DNA of 64,000 bases from Singulisphaera acidiphila DSM 18658 (GCF_000242455.2 NC_019892.1:3596001-3660000), one strand, 5' to 3'; shown: positions 17,417-26,551, counted from the first letter of the stretch. The notes: generated from the letters alone by a model not told the origin. Numbers and translations are program-made.

Positions 17417-19471
17417 ATGCCCGCTCAATCCCAACGCAAGCCGGCCTATTCCCAAGACCAATGGGGGGCCGCCCTGATTCTCGGCCTGCTCTGGGTCGGC
17501 TTCGGCACAGCCAGCTACGTGATCCTCGGGTATCCCCGCAGCCTACCGATCCTGGTGCTCGGCGCCCTCATGCTTTTGATCGCCGGGCGCGTGCAGAGCG
17601 ACTCCGAGCGCAAGCGTTGGGCCGCCCCGATTCACCAACTGGCTCGCGAACTGAATGCGATCGCGGACGACCCTCAACGCCCGTTTGAATTAACATACGT
17701 CCCCGAGTTAGGCGAGGTCCTCAGAGCGCTTCGTGAATTGAAAAAGGTCTGGCACCCCATTCCCAAGTCGGACCCGCCGTCGTCGCTCAACCTGACCTTG
17801 AGCAGTGGCGAGTTCAGCTCCCAACAGCTCACCGACTCGCTGACCCGAAGTGCCTTGCTGGCGTCCCTGACTCCTGGGGTCGATAGTCTCGACGTCTCCC
17901 TCTCGGGCGACTTCTCCACCACTGATATGGTCAGCCGGCTCGAATCCAGGACGTTTCGCTGGATCGAGTCCAGCGCCGCCGAGCAAGAATTCCTGGGCTG
18001 GGAGCTCAAGCAGCTCCGTGAAATGTCGTTCTTGGAGATCGTCCACCCGGACGATTACGAGCGGGCGCGTGACGAGTTGCGCGCGGCGATCTCCAAAGGG
18101 GAAGTCCACGGCCTGGTCCTCCGGATCAAGACCGCCCGCGGTAAGCCGAAAGCGATCGAGATGAACGTCGGAGCACGGTACGGCCCCGACCTGACGGTCT
18201 CGCACCTGCGCTGTCACATTACCGACGTCACCGCCAAGATCCGCGCGGAGCGCGAGCTTCGCCTCCGGACCCGGGAACTCACCCAGGTCAACGAACAGCT
18301 CCGTCACATCAACCGCGAACTCGAAGAGCTGAAGGACCGGTACAGCGACCTCTATCAGAACGCGCCGGCGATGTACTTCAGCCTCGACGACCAGGGGCGG
18401 ATCCTCGAGTGCAATGATACGCTCCTCCGCACCCTCGGATACCGTCGCGACGAGATCATCAGCCAATCCTACGAGCGGCTCCTCCCCGAATGGCGCCGCT
18501 CGATCTTCGCCGCGCGGTTCGCCGACTTTCGCCTGAATGGCAAAGTCGAGATCGAAAGCCAGTGGGTCATGGCAAACGCGGAGACCATCGACGTCTGGGT
18601 CTCGGGAACCACCGTCATCGGGTTGGGAGGCAAGCTCCTTCACACCCGAATCGTGGCCCAGGACGTCACCGCCCGACATCGGCTGGAGGCCGAGCTCCAG
18701 GAAAAGAATGACCGCCTGGCCGTGACAATCGACGAGCTTTCTCGGAAAAATAAGGAGATGGACGAGTTTACTTACGTCGTCTCCCATGACCTCCAGGAAC
18801 CGCTCCGCACCCTGATCGCCTTCTCCGACTTCCTCCTCCGTGATTGCGGCGATAAACTCGACTCCAATGGCCAGGAATACGTCCGTTACCTGGTCGACGC
18901 CTCAAGACGCATGCGTGCTCTCATACATGGCTTACTCACGCTTTCTCGAGCCGGAAGGGTGACAGGCGATTTCACGACGGTTAATCTGGAAGAGGTAATG
19001 TCGTTCATCAAGGCCGATCTGGGCGAGTTGATTCGCAGTAAGGGGGCGGAAGTCAGGACGACCGCCCCGCTGCCAACCTTGTGGGGGGACCGCGATCGGA
19101 TCAGCCAATTGCTGGCGAACCTGATCAGCAACGGCCTGAAGTACAACCAGAGTGCCGCGCCCTGGGTGGAAGTGGGAACACTGGACGACGAACCTGGCCC
19201 CTGGCTCACGGTTTACGTGCGAGACAATGGGATCGGGATCGACCCCCAGTTCCATACCAAGATCTTCCAGCTCTTCCGCCGCTTGCACACACGGGAGGAA
19301 TACGAAGGCACGGGCGCGGGCCTTGCCATCTGCAGTAAGATCGTCCATGCCCATGGCGGCCGGATCTGGATCGAGAGCGAACCAAATCAAGGGGCGACGT
19401 TCTTCATTAGCCTCCGACGATCTCCACCTGAATCTTCCATGCCGCAAACCGAAGTGACTCATGCGACCTGA
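17417..19471 (+). CDS. PAS-domain sensor histidine kinase, membrane anchored
   Basis: The 684-aa kinase has two N-terminal transmembrane segments (about 15-60) with almost no periplasmic loop, so it probably senses a cytoplasmic or membrane cue. Two PAS/PAC domains follow (about 165-275 and 310-430; FSLDDQGRILECNDTLLRTLGY), joined by a coiled coil. The HisKA motif is VVSHDLQEPLRTLIAFSDFL, of the phytochrome/Cph1 subtype, and the ATPase has NGLKYN, DNGIGIDPQF and GTGAGLAICSKIV. It overlaps the next gene by 11 nt, so translation is coupled. That gene is an Rcp1-like regulator, the usual partner of this kinase subtype. Confidence 0.9.
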   Translation: MPAQSQRKPAYSQDQWGAALILGLLWVGFGTASYVILGYPRSLPILVLGALMLLIAGRVQSDSERKRWAAPIHQLARELNAIADDPQRPFELTYVPELGEVLRALRELKKVWHPIPKSDPPSSLNLTLSSGEFSSQQLTDSLTRSALLASLTPGVDSLDVSLSGDFSTTDMVSRLESRTFRWIESSAAEQEFLGWELKQLREMSFLEIVHPDDYERARDELRAAISKGEVHGLVLRIKTARGKPKAIEMNVGARYGPDLTVSHLRCHITDVTAKIRAERELRLRTRELTQVNEQLRHINRELEELKDRYSDLYQNAPAMYFSLDDQGRILECNDTLLRTLGYRRDEIISQSYERLLPEWRRSIFAARFADFRLNGKVEIESQWVMANAETIDVWVSGTTVIGLGGKLLHTRIVAQDVTARHRLEAELQEKNDRLAVTIDELSRKNKEMDEFTYVVSHDLQEPLRTLIAFSDFLLRDCGDKLDSNGQEYVRYLVDASRRMRALIHGLLTLSRAGRVTGDFTTVNLEEVMSFIKADLGELIRSKGAEVRTTAPLPTLWGDRDRISQLLANLISNGLKYNQSAAPWVEVGTLDDEPGPWLTVYVRDNGIGIDPQFHTKIFQLFRRLHTREEYEGTGAGLAICSKIVHAHGGRIWIESEPNQGATFFISLRRSPPESSMPQTEVTHAT

Positions 19472-19913
19472 TTTTCATATCCTCCTGGTTGAGGACAGTC
19501 GGGCCGACGTGATGATCATCGAGCGGGCGCTGCACGACGGGAACGTCCCGCACCGCCTGACCGTCATCCACGACGGCCGCAAAGCGATTGATTATCTGGT
19601 CCGCCTCCGAGATGTGAAGTCCGACCCGGGCCTGGAGCCCGACCTGATCCTGCTCGATCTCAATCTCCCCGGGATCGATGGCTACCAGGTCCTGACCCAG
19701 ATCAAGAATGACCCCCTGTTGCGGATCATCCCGGTCGTCGTCCTCACCACCTCGCTGCGCGATGAAGACGTGCTCCAGACCTACCAGGCCGGCGCGAACA
19801 CGTACATTCAGAAGCCGTCCGAATATCCGCGCTATCGCGACCTGGTCGTCACTCTCCGGCAATACTGGCACGAGACCGCCATCCGGCCGCCTCGCACCCG
19901 TCCAAGCCCTTGA
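19461..19913 (+). CDS. Rcp1-like single-domain response regulator
   Basis: A 150-aa receiver with no output domain. Acidic pocket VEDSRAD, phospho-acceptor Asp66 in LLDLNLPGIDG, Thr in VLTTS and Lys in YIQKPSEY are all present. The insertion around DYLVRLRDVKSDPG before the Asp strand is typical of the Rcp1 subfamily that pairs with Cph1-type kinases. The start overlaps the end of the upstream kinase by 11 nt. It probably acts by protein contact or as a phosphate carrier to the hybrid kinase; that is inference. Confidence 0.9.
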   Translation: MRPDFHILLVEDSRADVMIIERALHDGNVPHRLTVIHDGRKAIDYLVRLRDVKSDPGLEPDLILLDLNLPGIDGYQVLTQIKNDPLLRIIPVVVLTTSLRDEDVLQTYQAGANTYIQKPSEYPRYRDLVVTLRQYWHETAIRPPRTRPSP

Positions 19914-19952
19914 GCATGCAAGCCGAGTCGCACCACTTGGTTGGCTTCCGCA

Positions 19953-20615
19953 TTAAATGGTTGTGATCGTAAATCCGTTGACTCCATTCCCGATCGCATA
20001 CGGCCATCCTGCCGTTCCCTGGGGAACATAGCGGGGAGACTCAAAAACGATATTCTGCTGCGGCAACGTGATCGGGTTGCGCGCGTCGGTGTTGAAAGTC
20101 ACCTGGAAGAGCGGTTTTTCCCCGTGCACGACCGGGGCATAGAAGGACTGGTTCTGGCCGGGTCGGAACGTAAAGAGGAAGGTTTGGCCGTTGCGGTAGG
20201 TCGAGGCCGAGATCCCAAAGGTCAGCGTCGTCCCGGTGTTGTTCCACAGGCTTACGACACCGTAGTCGAGAAAACCATTGGGAATCCCCAGGCGAATCAA
20301 GCCCATCCCACCATTGGGCCCCGACCCGGGATTGGGGTTGGGATTGGGACGAGGACGCGGGAAACGGCGCGGTGCTCGCAACGCCTCAATCGTCGACCGT
20401 TCGGCAATGGCGGCCGGTCCGCTTCCCTGGGCCGCTGCCGTGGGCGCCTGAAACTGAGGGAGCCGCGCGAGCACCATCGCCGCACGATCCGCGCGATGAC
20501 GAGCCGCCATGGCGTGAAGCTCAGCACCCGCAGCCAAGGTATGCGCCGTCGCGACGCAACGCTCTTCGACACACTCGGCACTCGGTCGGAACGCTCGTTT
20601 CGCCCTGTCACTCAT
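19953..20615 (-). CDS. Secreted hypothetical protein with planctomycete ExxEER N-terminal signature
   Basis: The 220-aa product begins MSDRAKRAFRPSAECVEERCVATA. A basic stretch followed by RP-x-x-E-x-x-EER is a recurrent N-terminal signature of planctomycete surface proteins, where it seems to act as an export or anchoring signal. A proline/asparagine-rich linker (PRPRPNPNPNPGSGPNGG, about 86-103) separates it from a C-terminal beta-rich domain of about 115 residues that I do not recognise (LWNNTGTTLTFGISAS, FLFTFRPGQNQSFYAP). It is convergent with the response regulator. The function is unknown. Confidence 0.6.
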   Translation of the reverse strand: MSDRAKRAFRPSAECVEERCVATAHTLAAGAELHAMAARHRADRAAMVLARLPQFQAPTAAAQGSGPAAIAERSTIEALRAPRRFPRPRPNPNPNPGSGPNGGMGLIRLGIPNGFLDYGVVSLWNNTGTTLTFGISASTYRNGQTFLFTFRPGQNQSFYAPVVHGEKPLFQVTFNTDARNPITLPQQNIVFESPRYVPQGTAGWPYAIGNGVNGFTITTI

Positions 20616-20905
20616 CAGTGTCGTCCTCAAGCGGTGTTCGTCAAGCCGTTGGCCCGTCGGCCGCACTCACGCAGGGGCGTGATGCCGGAACCGCCAAGCT
20701 CGTTCCCTTTAAATATAGCTGACGAGAACACGCCTGCATTGACCTACGGAAATCGAGCCGAAAACTCCCCCCGATCAGGCGCCCCGATCGATCCAGTGAT
20801 CGCCAACGAACCCAGACCGAAGGAGGGTTCCGGGTGAATGGCATCGTGAGTGTTCAGGGACTAGAATGTGCCCAAATCATTACTCTCCCGAGGTCGAGGT
20901 AACCA

Positions 20906-21835
20906 ATGCGCACATCTCGCGTCGCACTCATCGGGCTCATCGTCTTCTCGACAGCGCGGGAGCTCGTCGCCGAGCCGGGTCGCGATGCCGGCGGCGTCTC
21001 GAAATCCGCTCCAAGTAGCTCGGGTGGAGTCGGGCCGCTCGCCCAAAAGGATTCGAAGGCGGACCAAGCGAACGCTCCGGTTCCCGAGAAGGAGCTGATC
21101 CTCCCCGGGGAATCGTTCGTCGTGGCAGGACGGCCGGCCTTCATCCTCCTGCCGGCCAAAGAGAAGCGGCAGACTCCTCAACCCTGGATCCTCTACGCCC
21201 CGACGCTTCCCGCTTACCCCGACACGCATGAGAAATGGATGCACGAGCAATTTCTCAAGGCGGGGGTGGCCGTCGCAGGAATCGACGTGGGCGAGGCCTA
21301 TGGGAGTCCCAAGAGCCGCGAGTTCTTCACCAAGCTCTATGACGAGTTGACCGAAAAACGGGGCTTTGCGGCCCGCCCCTGTCTGCTCGGGCGGAGCCGC
21401 GGCGGCTTGTGGGTCTCGAGCTGGGCGATCGCGAACCCGGACAAGGTCGCCGGGATCGCCGGCATCTATCCCGTCTTCGATGTTCGCACATACCCAGGCC
21501 TGAAAGTCGCCGCACCTGCTTATGATTTAACGCCGGAACAATTGGAAGCTCAGCTCGGTGACCTGAACCCCATCGAACAGGTCAAGACGCTCGCAGCGCA
21601 TCGCGTACCGGCCTTTTTCATCCACGGCGACGACGACAAGGTCGTTCCTTTGAAAGAGAACTCGGCGGAATTCGCAACGCGCTACCAAGCGGCCGGCGCG
21701 GGTGATGCCGTCACACTGGTCGTCGCCAAGGGGCAGGGGCACAACTTCTGGGAGGGCTTCTTCCGCTGCCAGGAACTGGTCGACTTCACCATCGCGCGAG
21801 CTCGTGCAAACTCCGCGCTCGAGACCAGGAAGTAA
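20906..21835 (+). CDS. Secreted alpha/beta hydrolase
   Basis: The 309-aa protein has an N-terminal signal-like hydrophobic stretch (MRTSRVALIGLIVFS), a low-complexity linker to about residue 60, then an alpha/beta-hydrolase fold with nucleophile elbow LLGRSRGGLW (Ser), acid loop FFIHGDDDKVVPL (Asp) and GQGHNFWEG (His). The prolyl-oligopeptidase/dienelactone-type arrangement and signal suggest a periplasmic esterase or peptidase; the substrate is unknown. The upstream 80 nt include GAGGTAACC close to the ATG. Confidence 0.75.
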   Translation: MRTSRVALIGLIVFSTARELVAEPGRDAGGVSKSAPSSSGGVGPLAQKDSKADQANAPVPEKELILPGESFVVAGRPAFILLPAKEKRQTPQPWILYAPTLPAYPDTHEKWMHEQFLKAGVAVAGIDVGEAYGSPKSREFFTKLYDELTEKRGFAARPCLLGRSRGGLWVSSWAIANPDKVAGIAGIYPVFDVRTYPGLKVAAPAYDLTPEQLEAQLGDLNPIEQVKTLAAHRVPAFFIHGDDDKVVPLKENSAEFATRYQAAGAGDAVTLVVAKGQGHNFWEGFFRCQELVDFTIARARANSALETRK

Positions 21836-21985
21836 GCCGCCACGCCAAGACGCTCTCGTTACCAACATCACGCAGAGCGTGGTGGGAAAGCCGGACCAAG
21901 GCCCCTCTGCGTGAGGGGCGTGTCTTGGCCAATCGAAAAACGAGCATGCGAAGGAATCGACGATCGGTCGTTCCTCCAAGCCCCC

Positions 21986-22945
21986 TCAGACCGTCTCGGG
22001 GTCTGGATCCGACACATCATGCGCCCGCCCCGCACTTCCATTCGTGCTCGATGCCACGATTTCGGAAGGCTTCGCTCGGCCCGGCTTAAGAATCTGGGCC
22101 ATCTGCACTGCAAGCGCGTAGAACTCCTTGGGGTTGGTCGGCGCGGTCGCAAGATGGACGTGCTCGTCGGAGCGAGGCTCGGCGGGATCGACCGGCATGC
22201 AGACCTGATGGTTGCGAATATTGTGGACCCCATACAACACCTCGATTTCCCAGCGGGCGTTGCGTTCCACATCCTGGCGAAGAGCGAAGGCCGCTTGAGC
22301 GGTGTTGATGCAGACCGCGGTCTCGATCAACGCTTCCCGAAAGCCGGGCATGTCGCGCGCATCCGGGCCCCAAACATCCTTGATCCCATTGGCCGCCTCA
22401 CGAACCGCGACAAAGATCCGCTGAGTGATCGAGCGAAGCATCGGCGTAACGGACTTCGACCAGAACTTCAAGGGCTGGAGGTAGGCGTCGACCGCTCCGG
22501 TCACAGCGCCGCAACCGCTGTGACCCAGCATGACGACCACCCGAATGCTGTGACTCAAGCTGGAGAGCGCGTAGTCAACGCTGCCCAGACAAGCGTCGTC
22601 CAGGACGTTGCCGGCGACCCGAATCACAAACAGATCGTTGAACCCCTGCCCAAAAAGCATCTCGGTCGGAACCCGGGCATCGGAGCACCCAACCACCACC
22701 GCGAACGGCGACTGGGTGGGCATCTCACCATAGGTCCGCTTCATCCCCACTTCCAACCCGTTGCACTGCACCACGTAGCGCGGTTCGCCCAGGGAAGTCG
22801 TGTTGGTCCGGCAGCTCTCCATCCAGTGCGAGAACATCCGGTTCCCATCTTCAAGGGCCCGCCTTGCGGCTTCCGCGTCGCGGGTCAACGGTTTCGCAGT
22901 CGGATTCTTCGGATCAAATCTGTAAATATAATCAATCGTATTCAT
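21986..22945 (-). CDS. Beta-carbonic anhydrase
   Basis: Interconverts CO2 and bicarbonate. The 319-aa product has the beta-class zinc ligands Cys87 (VVGCSDARVPTEM), His142 and Cys145 (LGHSGCGAV), with the Asp89-Arg91 dyad that gates the site. It is longer than the usual 190-230 aa because of an insertion after the HSGCGAV helix and a hydrophilic tail. I chose the ATG at 22943-22945 (MNTIDYIYRFDPKNP); the frame upstream has no family similarity. No transporter gene is adjacent. Confidence 0.92.
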   Translation of the reverse strand: MNTIDYIYRFDPKNPTAKPLTRDAEAARRALEDGNRMFSHWMESCRTNTTSLGEPRYVVQCNGLEVGMKRTYGEMPTQSPFAVVVGCSDARVPTEMLFGQGFNDLFVIRVAGNVLDDACLGSVDYALSSLSHSIRVVVMLGHSGCGAVTGAVDAYLQPLKFWSKSVTPMLRSITQRIFVAVREAANGIKDVWGPDARDMPGFREALIETAVCINTAQAAFALRQDVERNARWEIEVLYGVHNIRNHQVCMPVDPAEPRSDEHVHLATAPTNPKEFYALAVQMAQILKPGRAKPSEIVASSTNGSAGRAHDVSDPDPETV

Positions 22946-23422
22946 TAGTGATCTCGAGTGCGTCAAGAAGCCTGGCAAATGCCAGTCAGGGCGGCCGGGG
23001 ACCGCCTGGTTCCGAGCTTCCTGCTTCTCCAAAGGAGTATGTGACGCTTCAGGCCGAAGCCTTCTCTCAAGATCCAGGGACAGTACGGCAAAGCGAGGGG
23101 GGGGACTTGGCGCGAATTCTCCATTCGTCGTTAACCAACACGCAGGTTCCGGACAAGCCTGGACCTTGCTATCGACCCCGTTTCGGTTGAAGTCGATCGA
23201 CGTGGGATACTCTGTGCGGAATCGGAGGCCGCATTGATCCGTGACGCATGATCTCCTCCAGCAGAAACGATACCAAATTATCTCCGCTCTGCCTGGCGAT
23301 TGCCAGTGGTCCCTGCCGCCCAATACCGACGGGTCCACGACCGCCTCGGACTGACGCCCCAAGTGACCTATCCTCTCGATCCGCGGTCATTGGACCACCG
23401 GCGATCCCCTCCCGGCCTGATT
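22946..23422. other. Intergenic region, nothing recognised
   Basis: About 480 nt between the carbonic anhydrase start and the stop of the EIIA-fusion gene. Short open frames lack domain character. It must contain the carbonic anhydrase promoter and the 3' end of the EIIA-fusion transcript; no clear hairpin was seen. Confidence 0.4.
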
Positions 23423-24157
23423 TCAGGTCGAGGCCGGCGGAGCCGGGTCCGCTCCTTCACCGGTCACGCATCGGGGTCGAGCCGTCGCGAGTTGCTTCTC
23501 CGCACGCTCGACGTGAAAAAAAATCTCGGGCCGCGACTCGGGCCGCTCGATCGATCGCCGGAAGCCCGGATCTCTCAGGACGAAGGATAACTTCGATGTG
23601 AGGTGGAGATGAGCCCGGGTGGTGGGGCTAATGATCGTGAACAAGGTATGGACCGGCTTCCCGTCCAGAGCGCCATACTCGATCGGCTGATCCAGAAAGC
23701 AGAGCGTGATCATGGGACGCCCCACGTGCAGCACGACGGGGTTGCGGACATGGGGGATGGCGATTCCATCGCCGACGGCCGTTGGAGCGATTGCCTCACG
23801 TGCAATCAGGACGCGGAGCAGAAAATCCCGGTCGACCTCCTCCGGCAACCGAAGCAGGTCGACCACCTCGCGAAGCACGCTTTCCTTGTCGAAGCCCGAG
23901 ACCCGGTAGAAGACGCCGCCCGCTTCCAGAGCCGCCAAGAGCGACGGGATCGGTTGGTCGGCCGCTTCGGGCTCTTGGAAAATCTCGCTGGAAACCTTCA
24001 GACGCCGCGCAGTCGCCCATTCAAGGATCTCCGCGCGATTGAAGCGGTACTGATCCTGAACGCGGTAGGCCGGAATGGTCTGCTGCTTGATCCAGCGATA
24101 GATCGTCTTCTCGGAGACGGCCAGGAGACTCGCCGTATCGCGAACCGAAAGGTTCAT
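23423..24157 (-). CDS. Helix-turn-helix protein fused to a PTS EIIA(Ntr)-like domain
   Basis: The 244-aa product starts with an excisionase/MerR-type helix-turn-helix (LSVRDTASLLAVSEKTIYRWIKQQTIPAYRVQ split over residues 3-34, then FNRAEILEWATAR) and continues into an EIIA(Ntr)/fructose-type domain (about 85-225) with the phosphorylatable His in GIAIPHVRNP. It is probably a transcription regulator whose activity follows phosphorylation by HPr or EI(Ntr). No PTS permease is nearby, which fits a regulatory role. I chose the ATG at 24155-24157; the longer frame adds 26 unlikely residues. Confidence 0.85.
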   Translation of the reverse strand: MNLSVRDTASLLAVSEKTIYRWIKQQTIPAYRVQDQYRFNRAEILEWATARRLKVSSEIFQEPEAADQPIPSLLAALEAGGVFYRVSGFDKESVLREVVDLLRLPEEVDRDFLLRVLIAREAIAPTAVGDGIAIPHVRNPVVLHVGRPMITLCFLDQPIEYGALDGKPVHTLFTIISPTTRAHLHLTSKLSFVLRDPGFRRSIERPESRPEIFFHVERAEKQLATARPRCVTGEGADPAPPAST

Positions 24158-24251
24158 GCTCGGATCACCATAATTTCCCCGGCGCACCGCACGAGGGGAC
24201 CGAAACCTCAATTCGACGCCCGCCGATCCCAACAAAACCGGCCTACCGTTA

Positions 24252-24437
24252 TCACTCCGCCTCGTCCGTCCGACCGGGGGTCCGGTTCACCCCTGACTCA
24301 CGCTGCTCGGCATCGTTCTTGAGAATCGAGACGATCAGCGCGTTGAGTGACGCCTTGTCCTCTTTGGCCCAACTCGCCAACTGCTCATGCAGCGCCGGTG
24401 GCATGCGAACCTGGAAGTGCACGACGGTTTCCGGCAT
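24252..24437 (-). CDS. Small ribbon-helix-helix (Arc-like) protein
   Basis: The 61-aa product MPETVVHFQVRMPPALHEQL begins with the beta-strand and helix pattern of Arc/MetJ-type ribbon-helix-helix proteins (VHFQVRMPPALHEQLASWA, then KASLNALIVSILKND). It is probably a dimeric DNA-binding protein. It lies 94 nt upstream of the HTH-EIIA fusion on the same strand and may share its transcript. No toxin partner is adjacent, so an antitoxin role is not supported. The start at 24435-24437 puts the strand at residue 4, as in the family. Confidence 0.65.
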   Translation of the reverse strand: MPETVVHFQVRMPPALHEQLASWAKEDKASLNALIVSILKNDAEQRESGVNRTPGRTDEAE

Positions 24438-24657
24438 GAGCGTGTCCTTATATTCCCGATTTGAATGGGCTCGCAGAGCAGGGGATCGAAGCCAGACTCC
24501 ACAACCCCTGTCACCAAGTGACATCTTAGGACAATATCCTTGCAAGTTCTCCAATTGTCAAGCTTGAGCCATTCTTGTCCCTCTTGAAACGTCGCGGAAC
24601 AACCACGACCCGGTTCTTACGGAGCGGCTACGTCCAAGCTTGCAACCTGCCCTCCTA

Positions 24658-24678
24658 GATCGTGCAGCATGCACGATC
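24658..24678. promoter_or_regulatory. Palindromic operator-like site upstream of the glycan cluster
   Basis: GATCGTGCA (24658-24666), spacer GCA, TGCACGATC (24670-24678): a perfect 9-bp inverted repeat 245 nt before the glycosyltransferase start and 220 nt before the start of the divergent RHH gene. The size and symmetry suit a dimeric repressor site. There is no T-run, so a terminator is less likely. Confidence 0.35.
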
Positions 24679-24923
24679 CAGGGGACGACGGCCATGCCAT
24701 CCCGTTTCCCTAATCATTTTCAATGCAATAACTTGCGGCATTTTCTCAATGAGGCGCACATCTTGCTTTTGTTGAAAATGGAGACCTCGAGCCGGTCGCC
24801 CCCGATCGAGGGGGCACGATCCCCGGCCACCGCCGTGTCCAGGCGACACAGGCCGGAGGATCACTTGAGCACGGAAGCGCGCCGGTTTCGGGAGACCGTT
24901 AACCGGTGGCACAAGGAGCCATG

Positions 24924-26345
24924 ATGCAAGCCGACGAAATCTACTTCATGATCCCGACGTATCGCCTTCGCGACGTGGCCGAGGCGGTTGAGTCTTATGA
25001 CGAGCATTTCTGGCGGAACGGCCACGCGCCGACTCTGATCGTGTGCGACGACTCCAGCCCGGTCGCCCAGGAGAAGTACTATCCGCTGCTCGAGCAAACG
25101 AGCACTCATAGCGACCTTTACTACGTCGGCCCACGCGAGAAGGAGGAGTTCATCGGCTTCTTGAGCCGACGGCTGCGAGACAAGCGGCTGGACGGCCTGG
25201 TCAAGAACCTGTTCCGCCCCAGCTATGGGGGAAACCGGAACCACACGCTGATGCACACCCTGGGGGGCCTGATGGTCTCGTCCGACGACGACATGCGACC
25301 CTATGCCCTGATGGAGCACAGTCTGGAGTCTCTGGGCGTGGGGGAAGTGAGCCGTGGCCGCCTGCACCGGACCGGTCAGAACGGCTACGGCCCCAAGTCG
25401 TTCGACATCATCGGCTCGTTCCTCGACGTGCTCGGCAAACAGGCCGGCGACGTCCCGGATAACTACGAGAAGGGAGAAGTCCTGGTCGACACCGCGATGG
25501 ACCTGGAGACCAACGTCTCGATGGGGTTATCGCGGGAGAACTCGCTCATGCTGGAACGGGGTCCGGTCCCCTCCAACGCGGTGGTCAAGATCGCCCAGAC
25601 ATTCCGCTCCGGGACCAACGACATCGACGCGATGGATTTCGCCGACCTCTTCCTCGAGGACGAGGACCAGATCGACCCCGACGGCCTCAACGAGCTCTAC
25701 GTCCTGGTCAACTTCCGCCCGGCCGTGACGAATAAGAATTGGCGGATGGATTGCGGCGTGGCCGGGTACGACAACTCGTTCGGGCTCCCCCCCTTCTTCC
25801 CGACCCGCCTGCGGTTCGAGGACTACATCTACCGGCTCTGGATCCAGCAGGACGGCATAACCGCAGCCCATGTCGACTCCGCGCAGAACCACACGCGATC
25901 CAACTACATGCGGAACCCGGTGGCCGCCGAGATCTTCAACGAAGAGGTGTCGAACCTGCTCAAGAAGAAGATCAAGGACACCGTCACCCGGGTCGACGAG
26001 CTCGGCATCACCTTCGACTACGACGGCGAGGTAACGGCCGACGACGCCCATAGCGTCCTCGACAAGGTGGCGGCCATGTATACCCGGGCCATCAAGGCAT
26101 CGGAGCGGGCGACGCGACCGGAACGCAAGGACGCTCTCCGCCTCTTCGCGGCGAACCTTCAAAAGGCGTTCTACGCCTTCGAACCCGACTTCTTCCAGCA
26201 GAACCTGCTGCGGATCGTTGACGACGTCGTGACCACGATCAAGGGCTCGATCGAGCTCTGGCCGACTCTTATCGAGATCTGCTACTTCGAGAAGGACCGC
26301 CGTGGCCTCCCCCGAACCAAGGTGAACAACCGGCGGGCGAGTTGA
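24924..26345 (+). CDS. GT-A type glycosyltransferase-like protein
   Basis: The 473-aa protein begins MQADEIYFMIPTYRLRDVAE, the first strand of a nucleotide-sugar transferase, followed by LIVCDDSSP and VSSDDDMRPY, the latter a DxD-like metal site. The C-terminal 150 residues are helical. It does not match a standard GT2 closely, and I cannot name donor or acceptor. Two ATGs overlap (24921, 24924); AAGGAG upstream favours 24924. It opens a cluster with a GT4, an amylo-1,6-glucosidase-like protein, GH130 and mannose-6-phosphate isomerase. Confidence 0.6.
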   Translation: MQADEIYFMIPTYRLRDVAEAVESYDEHFWRNGHAPTLIVCDDSSPVAQEKYYPLLEQTSTHSDLYYVGPREKEEFIGFLSRRLRDKRLDGLVKNLFRPSYGGNRNHTLMHTLGGLMVSSDDDMRPYALMEHSLESLGVGEVSRGRLHRTGQNGYGPKSFDIIGSFLDVLGKQAGDVPDNYEKGEVLVDTAMDLETNVSMGLSRENSLMLERGPVPSNAVVKIAQTFRSGTNDIDAMDFADLFLEDEDQIDPDGLNELYVLVNFRPAVTNKNWRMDCGVAGYDNSFGLPPFFPTRLRFEDYIYRLWIQQDGITAAHVDSAQNHTRSNYMRNPVAAEIFNEEVSNLLKKKIKDTVTRVDELGITFDYDGEVTADDAHSVLDKVAAMYTRAIKASERATRPERKDALRLFAANLQKAFYAFEPDFFQQNLLRIVDDVVTTIKGSIELWPTLIEICYFEKDRRGLPRTKVNNRRAS

Positions 26346-26453
26346 ACGGCCTTGTCCCCTTATTTTTTCGACGGAGGTCGCTCAAGGGCGCCAGGACTCC
26401 CGACCTTACTCAGATTCGCGTACCAACTGCCGAGCGATAGAAAAAAGGAGAAC

Positions 26454-26551
26454 TTAACCACGAATGACACAAATAACACGAATCAATAATAATGAAAACA
26501 TGATTGAATTTCTTTGTAATTATTCGTGTCATTTGTGTCATTCGTTGTTAA
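26454..26551. repeat. 30-bp AT-rich inverted repeat with internal ACACGAAT motifs
   Basis: The left arm 26454-26483 and right arm 26522-26551 are reverse complements at 28 of 30 positions, with a 38-nt AT-rich loop. Each arm contains near-tandem copies of a CACGAAT/CACAAAT unit. It sits between the two glycosyltransferase genes and is much poorer in GC than its surroundings. It could be a long hairpin terminator for the first gene or a dispersed repeat. The rest of 26,346-26,747 holds no gene. Confidence 0.6.

Noticed and set aside
24252..24437. Toxin-antitoxin pair
   Set aside because: The RHH-like protein has no adjacent small toxin-like gene; its neighbour is a 244-aa HTH-EIIA protein.
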